Below are positions 51,391 to 61,804 of a DNA stretch of 64,000 nt, in pieces (position 1 is the first letter of the stretch; each line of letters starts with the position of its first letter). The position numbers and the translations under genes were made by a program. Source of the DNA: Trichomonas tenax. Taxonomy: Eukaryota; Parabasalia; Trichomonadida; Trichomonadidae. The DNA is taken from the NCBI GenBank assembly GCA_023091735.1, contig JALKBU010000059.1, positions 39,805 through 103,804 of the forward strand. Direction: 5' to 3'. The notes beneath the pieces are model-generated. The model was not told the DNA's origin. It made no database searches and saw only the letters and a list, made by a program, of their open reading frames with translations.

Positions 51391-53358
51391 TTAAAGTCGG
51401 CGTGGATTGAAGGGAGCGGCATGGTACTCGAGATCAGTTGGTTTTCTTGATGGATGCAAATGCAATTCATTGAAAGTATAAGCAATATCTAATTCATCCT
51501 TAAATGGAAGGAGAGGTTCGCACTTCAAGCTCGCATCGAGTAATCGTGGTGATGGCCTCATTCCCCAGTTAGGACGTTCGTATTCTTTCAGATATCGTGA
51601 GAATTTGCCCTGACATATCAAACCGTTCTCTAAATACATCGATGGTTCAATTGCATATGTTAGTTGTGATACTTTTATGTGTGCTAAGTGAATGTGAGTG
51701 CCTAATCTGTGCACAACAAGAGGCATACTGAATCCCGTAAACTCCATCATCATCCAAGAATCAACATGCAATGTATGTCCAGTTTCGAGATAACCGTTCA
51801 TCAAATGCCATTGTTTTCTGTGGCAGCCTTGAAAATCTCCACTGCTTCTTGTCATGAGCAGCGACATTATATCACCATATCCATCCAAACCATTAAAAGA
51901 AACTAACCAATTTTCCGGGAAACTGTTGAAGACACTAAAATTATCAAAATCGCGAGGAACCAGATCTCCACCTTCATATTTCACGCTTCTATACAGACCT
52001 GGAGAAAACAGCCTTCTCATGCAATGATCAAACATGGAAAAGCCAGGGAGAACATCACTAGACCCACATATTATATATTCTCCTTTGGCACTTCTAACTC
52101 CGATGTTTCTAAGCCTAAATTCAGGAAATGTTGTAACCCAAGGATTTTTGTTGAGATTAGCAACTTCAATATATGATAACTCTATAACTGTTAAATATGG
52201 TTTTATGACATCTGGTATTGTGAATGTTTTCTCAAATGATGATGGATTTCTATTAAGCTTCGCATAAACATAAACAAATTCAATTGATAATGAAGGCATT
52301 CGTTTTAAGTATTCAGCAAAATATCCCATTTGATAGTTTGCTCTGTCAATAACTCGTTTTAAGTCACAAACGGTTGTTACCCATGATAAGTAAACTTTGT
52401 CATCTGTTGATCTTTGAGAGAATTTTTGATACCATTCAACAATTAATTTGACTTTTCCTTGAACTTTCGAATTAAAGGATCCATTATACTTTGAAAGATT
52501 GCATCCAGTTGAAAACTTTGATAATGTTGTCAAAATAGAGCCAAATGTTGTTGTTGATACAGACACAGGTGATGCATCTTTTCCACTAATAATATCTTTA
52601 ACAATTCTTACAACTTCCATTGCAACATCAGCAGAAAAAGCAAATTCTTCGTTTGGATCAACTTTTGTAAAATTCGCGTTCCAAGGAGTTAAAACACAAT
52701 TTTGAATAATCGATGAAGGGGTCGACCAAGTGAACGAATACGGAAAATCAGGGCCATATATCTTAGGGATTCTAACTATATGAAGATTTTCTATATCATC
52801 AGGGAATGTTTCGTTAGAAGAAGTGAAAATAATCATTGGTGCAGTGAGATTATTTAAAATATCGATTGCATCAGCAGTTGGTTCAATAACAATATGTGCC
52901 ATAATATTGAATAGATTTAGAGGGTAAGCATATGATTCTGTTATCATGTCTGTGTGATATTGTGATTTCGCTTCTGAGATTTTAAAATTAGATTTTTCTA
53001 ATAGTCCTTTTACTGCAATTCCAAGCATACTTCGTGAATTAAAGATATTAATTCTTGGAGCATCTACTTCTAAAGGCGAAAATCCAAAATGACAACTTAA
53101 ATATTCAAGATGCTTAGTTCTGTTATAACATTTTGTTTCATTGGTGTACTCCTCATTTGTTTGTGGCACTGTATCAAAACATAAAGGATCAAGGTTCTCT
53201 TCTAAGTTTGGTTCTATGAAATTGAATTTTTTTGGAAAATTTGACCAGTAAAGATATGTTAAGAAAGGCAGAGACATCTGACATGCGACAGTTATCAGTA
53301 TTAAGTATTTCAATGTAACAAAGCTCAAACCTTTGTTATCTTTTTTTTGTTGCTGCAA
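51391..53358 (-). CDS. epimerase-like/GT-A glycosyltransferase fusion, type II membrane protein
   Basis: 655 residues. Residues ~12-34 form a membrane anchor. Residues ~100-270 look like a degraded SDR sugar epimerase: RIPKIYGP (196-203), an ADVAMEVVRIV tail helix, but no GxxGxxG. Residues ~300-600 follow a GT-A glycosyltransferase, with RNIGVRSAKGEYIICGSSD (417-435) matching the 'RN.G...A.GeYi...D' metal/nucleotide-sugar segment and HVDSWMMMEF further on. The result would be a Golgi enzyme adding a sugar to a surface glycan; the epimerase-like part is probably structural. The codon at the expected Met is TTG (53358); an in-frame TAA precedes it at 53403, and the first ATG (residue 28) lies inside the anchor. 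The reading frame is otherwise clean. Confidence 0.65.
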   Translation of the reverse strand: MQQQKKDNKGLSFVTLKYLILITVACQMSLPFLTYLYWSNFPKKFNFIEPNLEENLDPLCFDTVPQTNEEYTNETKCYNRTKHLEYLSCHFGFSPLEVDAPRINIFNSRSMLGIAVKGLLEKSNFKISEAKSQYHTDMITESYAYPLNLFNIMAHIVIEPTADAIDILNNLTAPMIIFTSSNETFPDDIENLHIVRIPKIYGPDFPYSFTWSTPSSIIQNCVLTPWNANFTKVDPNEEFAFSADVAMEVVRIVKDIISGKDASPVSVSTTTFGSILTTLSKFSTGCNLSKYNGSFNSKVQGKVKLIVEWYQKFSQRSTDDKVYLSWVTTVCDLKRVIDRANYQMGYFAEYLKRMPSLSIEFVYVYAKLNRNPSSFEKTFTIPDVIKPYLTVIELSYIEVANLNKNPWVTTFPEFRLRNIGVRSAKGEYIICGSSDVLPGFSMFDHCMRRLFSPGLYRSVKYEGGDLVPRDFDNFSVFNSFPENWLVSFNGLDGYGDIMSLLMTRSSGDFQGCHRKQWHLMNGYLETGHTLHVDSWMMMEFTGFSMPLVVHRLGTHIHLAHIKVSQLTYAIEPSMYLENGLICQGKFSRYLKEYERPNWGMRPSPRLLDASLKCEPLLPFKDELDIAYTFNELHLHPSRKPTDLEYHAAPFNPRRL

Positions 53359-53400
53359 AACTTTTTGATTATAGGGAGATAAATAATATAGCAGGGGCTT

Positions 53401-55108
53401 TTAAATCTTGAAATGAGTTTTGTCTTCAATGAATCTAACATCTTTCATGAAAGCACCAAATTAGATGATATTCGAAAGATTTTTTGCAATTTAATAAAAT
53501 ATAACAGATTATTTGAAAATATCTTTAATAACATAGTTAAAATTTACGAATAAACTACCCGCAAGCTAAAGTTCTCATTGCCACTTTAATAGTTTTTAAA
53601 ATTAGAAAATTAATGAAAAATATATAAAATATAAGATTAAAGAGGATATTCTCATAAGATATGTTACCAATATTATAGGCTATTGAATAGTAATGTTTAA
53701 ATTAGCCATTAAGCATTTTTTCAAAATTAAATACAAGGAGATCAGCATTGACTCTAAAAATATAGCAAAACAAAAAGATTTGATATCGATTGATAAAAGG
53801 GCGTCCGGACCACAAAAAGTAGATGCAGCTCTCTAATGGCTAATCAAAATTTGTTCAGAGTCCCATGAGCCTAAGCATGAGGAAATTGGCTATGGGAATG
53901 GAAGCCTTCTGAACCAATCCGAATTCTCAATTTTTGAAATAATCGGTTTTATTATCGATCTCGTCTTTACAATGCGACAAGACAAACGAAGAGGCAATTC
54001 AGCAAGGCAATATAGGACCTAGATTCAAAAAGGGGTCAAAGAAACTGAAATTTCGCGCAGCCATAATTCACAGTCAACTTGAATAAGCACAAAAATAATT
54101 TACAAGACGATACATATGGACATAGAGAAAGTTTGTCCTTGATGATGTTCTAACCATCCTCGTCCCTTCCACAATCACACACCCTGCTTTCTGTCCTACA
54201 GCAAAGAACTCTCCCGTTTCTATTCTCGTTTTTCAACGAAAGAAATAATTTCCTCACCAAAAAAGTACCATCAAAACAGCTGATTTTCTAACCTCTTACT
54301 GTATATCGAATGGAGAATTGAAATATCACTCCTTATCCTTGCTTTTCTAGTCTAATAAACACTTTTTATATAAACAGTTTTTTGTAAAGTATTCAATTTG
54401 TGGTATAATTTTTTCTGGGATTCAAAATTGACTCAAGAAAAATTTTTTACGTAAAAAATACATTGTATTCAGTAGAGGCATTCCATTTATATATATATCA
54501 AACTTTAAATTATTTTTCCCAAATATAAACTCTCAAAATATTCTATGAGATCGACCAAAAAACGTATTTTCCCACAATTTGATGCATGCAAAATATGGAG
54601 ATCGAGATTTAGAATGATGTCTGTTTTTTGCACATAGAATATAAATGATGATTCATGAATATCTCTCGCTTAAAAATCAATTATTAATAATTTAAAACTA
54701 TGCTCGATAAATTTGATGACGATAGGGGAAGCTTGGCCATAGCGAACTCTTAAAACTTCAGTTAATGAGTATTATAGAACACTACATAGAGAATCATCGT
54801 ATCGTAATATTGTGTTATAGAACTCATTCTGTAATGAAAAAAAATCGGAAAAAATAAAAAAATTTAAAAATGACAAAAATTTCCATTCTTGACGAAAGTA
54901 ACACATTTTAGAAAAGTTACTTTTTGTAAACTTTTCAAATATGTCACTTTTCTTAAGAATTCTTTGTTTCGTAAATTGAATTGAATTTTGGCCAGATAAC
55001 AAATTTCACGAAAATCAAATTTTAAACAGGAAAGCACGCTTATATTTAATCTCATTTCGACTGTTTTTAAAACCGTCTTTTGACGTCAAAATTATTAAAG
55101 ATTTATAA
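53401..55108. other. long intergenic region, partly less AT-rich, possible minus-strand relic
   Basis: From about 53800 to 54330 the base composition is more balanced. On the minus strand around 54150-54260 a short open stretch (GEFFAVGQKAGCVIVEGTRM) looks protein-like but is isolated between stops. I do not recognise a family, so this may be an old gene relic or chance. GTCACTTTTC near 54940-54950 repeats the dispersed motif. Nothing else was seen. Confidence 0.4.
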
Positions 55109-56074
55109 ATGATTTCTTTCCTTTTCGCATATCGAAGCCACAGAATTCATATGCCCAGAATTTATTTAGAATCCAACACAGCGATGGGCACATGCAACTC
55201 AGATGTGGGCCTAAATATCAGAGATGGACCATCAACAAATAATGCAAGAATTGGCGGAATCGCTAATGGACAGCAGATTCCTGTCACTGGCCGCAGCGGA
55301 GAGTGGTGGCAAGTGAATTATAACGGAAGAACCGGATATGCATATTCCGATTATTTAATTGTTCCGGGAATTGTCGATGCTGACCTCGGTCTCAACATCC
55401 GTAGTGGCCCAGGAACTAACTACGGCAGAGTTGGAGGCTTAGGAAATGGTGCATCAATCCAAATCTTTTCTATCAGAAATGGATGGTTCAAGATTGGAAA
55501 CGGATGGATTTCCGGCGACTATGTCACAATTGAAGGAGGATCCACTCCATCACCACCATCTGGCGGCGGCACTGTTTCTGGTGCTCAAATGCAGAGAATG
55601 GGATGGGTGAACTACAATTTGGGAGATTTGAATAGCTGCCTTAGCAGATTCCAGATTACAACATCTTCAAGAATTAGGCATTTCATTTCCCAAACATCAC
55701 ACGAGTCAGGCTGTGGCAAGTGGGTGAAGGAACTCGCTGATGGAACAGACTACAACTGGAGATCAGACCTTGGAAATAACCAACCAGGAGATGGACCAAG
55801 ATACAAAGGCGCTGGCTACCTTCAGATCACTGGAAGAGCCAACTATCAGAACTTCGCCAACTTCATCGGTGACCAGAATGTCATGCAGGGATGTGACTAC
55901 GTCGCTACACACTATCCATGGACATCCGCAGGTTTCTGGTGGCACAACGCTGGAATGAACGCAATGTGCGACAGAGGTGCATCAGTCGAAGAAGTCACCC
56001 GCAGAGTTAATGGCGGATACAACGGTCTTGCTGTCAGAAAGGAGCTCTATGCCAGAGCTTGCACAATCTTTTGA
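55109..56074 (+). CDS. SH3b-SH3b-GH19 lysozyme/chitinase-like hydrolase
   Basis: 321 residues from ATG 55109. Two bacterial SH3 domains follow a short hydrophobic start: [15 protein letters not shown] (about 31-84) and [15 protein letters not shown] (about 88-142). A Gly/Pro/Ser linker leads to a GH19-type domain: [13 protein letters not shown] with the catalytic-type Glu199, then [16 protein letters not shown] and the C-terminal [15 protein letters not shown]19 endolysins cut peptidoglycan and SH3b domains bind it. This layout is phage or bacterial, and trichomonads are known to have acquired bacterial cell-wall hydrolases that help them feed on or compete with bacteria. The N-terminus ([15 protein letters not shown]) is a poor signal peptide: export would be expected, so the first residues may be damaged. 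The hydrolase part is intact. Confidence 0.85.
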   Translation: MISFLFAYRSHRIHMPRIYLESNTAMGTCNSDVGLNIRDGPSTNNARIGGIANGQQIPVTGRSGEWWQVNYNGRTGYAYSDYLIVPGIVDADLGLNIRSGPGTNYGRVGGLGNGASIQIFSIRNGWFKIGNGWISGDYVTIEGGSTPSPPSGGGTVSGAQMQRMGWVNYNLGDLNSCLSRFQITTSSRIRHFISQTSHESGCGKWVKELADGTDYNWRSDLGNNQPGDGPRYKGAGYLQITGRANYQNFANFIGDQNVMQGCDYVATHYPWTSAGFWWHNAGMNAMCDRGASVEEVTRRVNGGYNGLAVRKELYARACTIF

Positions 56075-56213
56075 GTAAAAGAATTTTTTTAATTCTTATT
56101 TTATATAAGCATAAACAAGAATATAATATCCAATTTTGATGTGCTTGCAATCTCAAATAGAACATTTCAAATAAAATTTAGATGAATCGTTATTAAAATT
56201 GATATTGCATTTT

Positions 56214-56786
56214 CTACTAGTTCTTCACTGATTTGGAGGGATATCAATGAAGGTATTCCTCTAGCCAGTGAAGAACTAGTAGTTTGTCGTTATAAAATTC
56301 ACAACTTCTTCGATATTCTCGCAATTACGTCATTATCAAGGAACCAACGGTCAACAAGCCATTGGATACGAATCTGTTCATCGTATCCCATGGCTTGTTG
56401 ACTGTTGGTACCATCGAAATTTGCTCAGAGCGTTCGGATTCGATTTTAATTTACAATTCAACATTTTCTACGGATCTCTGAGGTTCCTAAGACATAGGAT
56501 GACCTAGCAATCTCAGAGACTCGTAGAAAATGCTATGAATCGAAATATTTCATTCGTCGATTTACATTACTTGCTTTAGCTGTCAAATAGCATGACAAAC
56601 AGATAGCTTGTGAGCACATGTTTGTCATGCTATTAGACAGCTAAAGCGATTTACGATTTATAAATTTATAATTAACCGTTAATAAATATCATCAAAAACG
56701 ATCAATTTCTGGCACAAATTCACCATATATTCGATGTTCTGGAGAGCTTGTGCTAGAAATTGATCATTTTTGATGATACTTATTAA
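56214..56786. ncRNA. array A: five tandem imperfect hairpins
   Basis: H1: arms 56214-56230/56266-56282 (17 perfect pairs) plus an inner 10-pair stem 56236-56245/56252-56261 with a 6-nt loop. H2: arms 56340-56371/56381-56412, 29 of 32 Watson-Crick, one G-U, 9-nt loop. H3: arms 56460-56491/56503-56534, about 26 of 32 Watson-Crick, 11-nt loop. H4: arms 56571-56601/56619-56649, 29 of 31 Watson-Crick plus one G-U, 17-nt loop. H5: arms 56679-56721/56744-56786, 43 nt, about 38 Watson-Crick, 22-nt loop. Midpoints are 113-128 nt apart. Stem and loop sequences differ between hairpins, while the linkers share ATCGAAAT-type and TCGATTTA-type strings. No ORF spans the region. It lies between a hydrolase gene and a dead gene. 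Size and shape match pre-miRNA-like or short-hairpin RNA precursors; strand is not determined because the stems are near-symmetric. Confidence 0.65.
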
Positions 56787-56910
56787 TTTTGGACAAATTA
56801 CCTACATCAGGCCCAAGCAAACACGAAAATTATATCTACAGTTCCCAGATTTTTGAGCCATACCCTACATAATGAAGTATAGCGATTGACTGTAATTGAC
56901 CTGCTTTTTG

Positions 56911-59760
56911 TCAATTTCCTCCAATGCAGATGGCGATATGAAGAAGAAACATGTCAATTGTCAAAGATCTTTGGGTGGGGAGTGTCGATCTTCTAGCTGA
57001 AGTGTGTATGATGAAGTTGCCTAATTCCTCAATCTGTTTCTCCAAATTTGACTTTTGATCATTGAGGCCATTAATCTGATCTTGAAGGTAATTGTTCTTG
57101 TCTTGGAGATCTTTGATTTGGTTATCTAAATCGTTCTTTTGATCCTCAAGAGCTTGAATTTTGTTGTTAGAGTCGTTGCTGCGATTCTCTGAACCAGATT
57201 TGAAATCATTGAGTTGCTTCTCGAGATCTGATTTTTGATTGTTGAGATCATTGACTTGGTTTACAAGCTCATTGATCTTGTTTTGAAGATTGTTGTTCTT
57301 ATCTTGTGATTCCTTGTTTTGATTTTGAAGATTCTCTTTATCTTTATTGAGATCTTCGATTTGCTTCTCTAAGTCTGACTTTTGATCATTCAATGACTTG
57401 ATTTGATCTTCATTGTTATTATTCTTATCTTGCAGATCCTCATTCTGGTTGTTAATGTCATTGATTTGATTTTGAAGATCTTCATCAATCTTGTTTTTAA
57501 GATTGTTGTTTTTATCTTGAGATTCTTCGTTTTGATTCTTTAAATCTTCAATTTGTTTCTCTAAGTCTGACTTTTGGTTGTTGAGATCATTAATTTTATC
57601 TTCAAGACTTTTGATTTTGTTCTCGAGTTCTGCAATCTTGTCGTTGGAATCATTGTTCTGATTTTCTGAGTTTAGTTTAAACTCAGCAAGTTGTTTTTCA
57701 AAATCAGCCTTTTGATTTTCAAGTTCATTGATATTATTTTCAAGATCTTGATTTGCATTGTTGAGATCATTGATTTGGCCTTCAAGATCTCTCCTTTGAT
57801 TCTCGAGTTCAGATAATTTGTCGTTATAATCATTTTCTTAAGATCATTAATTTGGTTTTCAAGTCCAGACTTTTGATTTTGGAGATTGTTAATTTGATCT
57901 TCATTTGCCAAATTCTTTCCCTGCAAATCTTTGTTTGCGTTGCTAATATCGTTAATTTGGTTCTCTAGTTCTGCAATTTTGCTAATTCGTTGTTTCTTTT
58001 TTGAGAATCTTTGTTCTGGTTTTCAAGATTTCCTTGTTCAATGTGAAGTTCATTGATTCTATTTTCTAATTCACCTTTCTTGTTTTGCAAATCATTCACT
58101 TGGTCTTCAAGATCCTTGATTTGGTTTCGAGGTCATTCTTCTGATTTTCGAGATCTTGGATCTTGTTATTTGCATTATTATTTTGATTTTCGGTTTCAGT
58201 TTTATGATTGTTGAGTTGTTTCTCTAAATCTGCTTTTTGTTTATTGAGATCATTTACTTGATTTTCGAGATTTTGATTCTTGTTTTGGACGTCATGGCTC
58301 TGCTTTTGAAGATCATCTTTTTGCTTTTCTAGATCATCAATCTTGTTCTTGGAGTCATTGTTTTGATTCTCCATTTCAGCTCTGACATACACTCCGACGC
58401 GAGAGGGAAGTGTGATGCTGAATGTCGCTGTGTCAGTATTATTATATTTGGTATGAAATTTATCACATTCTCAGCGTCTGAAGTTATTCACGGATGGTGA
58501 AAGCTGGTGTTGCATATATCCGTATTCCATAATTGAAGCCGTAAAGAACTTGGACACTTGATCCCTGTTCATAGTCTGCGATGAAGCAGCTGTACACTAA
58601 CGAGAACTCGTACACAAGGACAACGATCAATGATTTCGAATATCTGATTGCAAATTCGCTATCGTTCACTTGCATCTTGGTCGCAAACACAGCAGTTGAA
58701 TTGGACTTTCTAGAACAAAACTTCTGGAGCTTTTGATGAGATTCTGTAGTTGTCAATGAATCAGACAGAGAGTTTATGTATTCCTTCTCGAAGCTTGCCC
58801 CTCAGAACTTGGATCTGTCGATGGATAATCTTAGTCTCTCCTTTCAGGTATTTCATTGCTGTGACGGAGGTTTTCGCGAATGTCGAATCGATAGTAGAGG
58901 ATGATGTAATAATCATCGAGGAGGGTGTAGTTAATCTCGATGAATTCATCCTTGATTGACTCAAAGCTGACAACCTTGGGAACGAAGTTTGTAATTATGT
59001 AGAGGATCGCATGCTCAATGAGTTCATTGCAATGAGACTGTGGCAGCTTCATTTCAATGTCAATATCTCTGTAGAGATAAAAAATGGATCGTTTTTGATT
59101 TCATCAACAATGTTGAGATCACCAGCATACACTGTGAGATTAAATTTTGTTCCTGGATCATATGATTCAAGATAGTTGTGATAAAAGCAATTGGAGTTTT
59201 CTCAACTCTGAAGTTGAATGTTGTCTAAATTGAATTAGGGTCTGACTGATCGCTGTCATAGAAAACTAGCGAATATTCTTTGCTCTGATAGGAACTCAAA
59301 GTCATAATAAATATCGACACAGTCACACTGTGAAGTGACATTTGTTAGGTCTACATCATTGACGCTTTGGTGAATTGTAATAACATTTCGGAAGTTTGGA
59401 TCTTTGTTGTTGAATCTTGTGATCTGGAACTGATGTTAGAGATGACATTTGATTTTGCTAAATGATCTTATACTTATGCTGTATTTTGTCGATTTGTTAT
59501 AACTCTATCTGATCTTTCCTAAATACTCATTTCATCGCACATTGTAGCATTGATTGAAATAGACTCTCCAATTGAATAATGTGGATCTAATTGGACATTC
59601 AGATACAATATTGATGGATAACTATCATTATTAGTTTTGGACTCATTTGTCCCAGCTGATTCTTAGAATACAGAATCAATGAATTCATTAAGAGAGTATG
59701 TTAATTCAAGCTGTGTAAAATCTAATTGAGCCCCGAAAAATCACAATCTGTATACTACTA
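56911..59760 (-). pseudogene. large coiled-coil surface/secreted protein, broken
   Basis: The minus strand codes, in shifting frames, for hundreds of residues of low-complexity heptad repeats (units such as NDQKSDLEKQIEDL and NNLQNKINEL) from about 58370 to 57000. Upstream the same strand holds a globular part: TATFSITLPSRVGVYVRAE near 58380-58440, FNLTVYAGDLNIVDEI near 59080-59140, and a region to about 59760 with YPSILYLNVQLDPHYSIGESI. Stops and frameshifts break it at many places (for example near 57830, 57970, 58110, 58480, 58780 and 59080). The last piece ends at 56911. The order globular part then long coiled coil suggests an extracellular adhesin-like stalk or a cytoskeletal linker. 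It is dead as read; N-terminal signal not found. Confidence 0.7.
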
Positions 59761-59845
59761 GCCTCATATTTTATGTAATGTTCTCATTCTATATTCAATA
59801 GCTGAAAAGAAAAATAAAAAATCGAATTTTTAAACGTGCATTTTC

Positions 59846-61417
59846 ATGAAAACTTTGTCTTCTTTCTCTTCTGATTTTGCTCCGAGCGATTTTCTGTCTG
59901 GATCGAGTACATTCACTGATTTTCGCGCTAGTTCACAAAGAAAATCAATACAAAATCAATATTTTGCAAATAAAAATTTGATTGATAACTTTGAACCAAC
60001 AAAAAGGCAATCAAAACTCGATACCAAAGAAATTCCGACGCGTCCAACACAACTATACATCATTATCCATCAATTGATGAAAATACGATTTCCAAAAAAG
60101 AAAACTTCCGATTTTTTTAACCAAGTGTTCATAAAAATGCGAATTCACCCGGAATTACCCGTAGTACAAACCGAAACAGTCGCATCATTAAACTCAGATC
60201 CTGTTCTAAACTGCGGATACAAAATTGATTATTCAAAAATTTTACCAGAAGAGATGTCTAAGTACGCCATCACATTCGAATTGTACTGCATAACGAGTCT
60301 CGGCGAGAAATTACTCGGTTTTGCGATTCTTCCTTTGACATTACTTGAAAGAAAAATGATTGAAGGGAAAGAAGTTCAATTTTTCTATAAAAACGAGCAG
60401 ATATGCTTCGAAAATGAGTATAAGCGCAATATGGGCACTGTACAGATCATTATTGCGCTCGGTTTTGATGAACACAGTGATTTTTTCGTCGAATTAGAAA
60501 AACAAGGTCCGCATTTCTTAGAAATAAGCGAAGAAATCAAACTCTACGTGGAGGAGGAGAAGTCAAAGGAGCCGAATCCCTTTGCTTTCGATCAAAAGGA
60601 TGAAAAGGAAGAAGATATAATGAAAAACAAAGAAAAGAAAAAGAAAGTTGAAAAAAAGCCGAAGAAACAACGGCACAAGCATAAGCATTGGCCATCAAAT
60701 TGGATGGAAAAGGCCAGACTTAATGGTTGGCTTCCTCCAGGAAGTATTAAAGATGACTGGAAAGATAAAGCGAAAGATAATGGTTGGATACAACTAAAGT
60801 CTATAATTTTGTCAGAACACGGTGTTCAGTGTAATCAATATGATGTAAGTCAAACAAAAACAGCTGAATCTCAAACTGATCAAAAAATCGAGAAAAACGA
60901 TGTAGACTACAGCTCAAAGTCACCTGTAGACGATCTTGTGGAGATTCTCAATAATCTTAACCCCGGGCAAGCAGAAATTGGGGAAAATATCTTTTCAAAC
61001 GTCTCGGATTTGGATATTATAGTTCCAAAACGTGTCAAAAAGTTTGAAAACACAGGGAATGTCGTTATCGCCGACTTTGAAGACCAACCGTGTAAAAGAG
61101 GATTTTCAATTATCGGATTAAGTGATGAAGATCTCGAATGCGGATCAATACTCGACAAAATGGAAGAAGATGGAAGTGTTGAGGAAACTGTCTCAAATAT
61201 GATCAATATTTATGGTGCAAGCAGAGATTCACCTGTAAATGAGGAAAACATGCTTGGAACAGACGAATTCCTTGTGCAATATGTCCACAATTCAGTCCTG
61301 AAAGATGTCGAAGTTGGTGAGAAGCAAGACATTTCTAAATCAGTGATCACTGATTCTGATGACTCAGAAGGGAGTTTTCTAATAGAATACCTTAAGAAGA
61401 AGGTGAATAGAACTTAA
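59846..61417 (+). CDS. C2-like domain protein with basic and acidic disordered regions
   Basis: 523 residues from ATG 59846. The first 60 residues are Ser/Phe-rich and disordered. Residues ~66-210 look like a C2-type beta-sandwich (TQLYIIIHQLMKIRF, AITFELYCITSLGEKLLGFAILPLTLL, GTVQIIIALGF). A strongly basic segment follows (KKKKVEKKPKKQRHKHKHW), with two short WxxKAxxNGW repeats (WMEKARLNGW, WKDKAKDNGW), and the rest is acidic. C2 domains of this kind with no Ca-binding Asp cluster occur in basal body and ciliary proteins. A centriole or flagellar role is therefore possible but only inferred. The gene is intact. A CATTTTCATG string at the start may act as its initiator. Confidence 0.6.
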   Translation: MKTLSSFSSDFAPSDFLSGSSTFTDFRASSQRKSIQNQYFANKNLIDNFEPTKRQSKLDTKEIPTRPTQLYIIIHQLMKIRFPKKKTSDFFNQVFIKMRIHPELPVVQTETVASLNSDPVLNCGYKIDYSKILPEEMSKYAITFELYCITSLGEKLLGFAILPLTLLERKMIEGKEVQFFYKNEQICFENEYKRNMGTVQIIIALGFDEHSDFFVELEKQGPHFLEISEEIKLYVEEEKSKEPNPFAFDQKDEKEEDIMKNKEKKKKVEKKPKKQRHKHKHWPSNWMEKARLNGWLPPGSIKDDWKDKAKDNGWIQLKSIILSEHGVQCNQYDVSQTKTAESQTDQKIEKNDVDYSSKSPVDDLVEILNNLNPGQAEIGENIFSNVSDLDIIVPKRVKKFENTGNVVIADFEDQPCKRGFSIIGLSDEDLECGSILDKMEEDGSVEETVSNMINIYGASRDSPVNEENMLGTDEFLVQYVHNSVLKDVEVGEKQDISKSVITDSDDSEGSFLIEYLKKKVNRT

Positions 61418-61804
61418 AATTGTTTGTATTTTTGTTTGATTTCATATTTACCAGAAAACAACTTCAGCTGTTCATTATTCTATTTGCAACATGTTTAAAT
61501 CTTTTGGAGCACTTTTTAGACGTTTATTGGAGCTTCCTATATTCATATATCTATTGGTAGTGCACAAAATTCTTCCCAGCATTATTATCTAGATGCATGA
61601 TCATAAAGTCCATCACATGTCATTGTGTATTATAAGTTCCAATAGGAATGTCACAATGAACGGATACTGTGAACAATAATATCTTGTGTTAAAAATTTCA
61701 ACGAAAAAATTCAATTGCTTGGACTTCCCCTGTTTAATTTGAGAGGAAAATATTTCATTGATAAAGGATTGGAAGAATTCTACACTACTTTAATTTGCCC
61801 GGTT
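61418..61804. other. AT-rich intergenic region
   Basis: No ORF or repeat of note between the C2-like gene and the ankyrin remnant. Confidence 0.45.

Noticed and set aside
56214..56786. CRISPR array
   Set aside because: Units are self-complementary hairpins of different sequence, not identical repeats with unique spacers, and the genome is eukaryotic.
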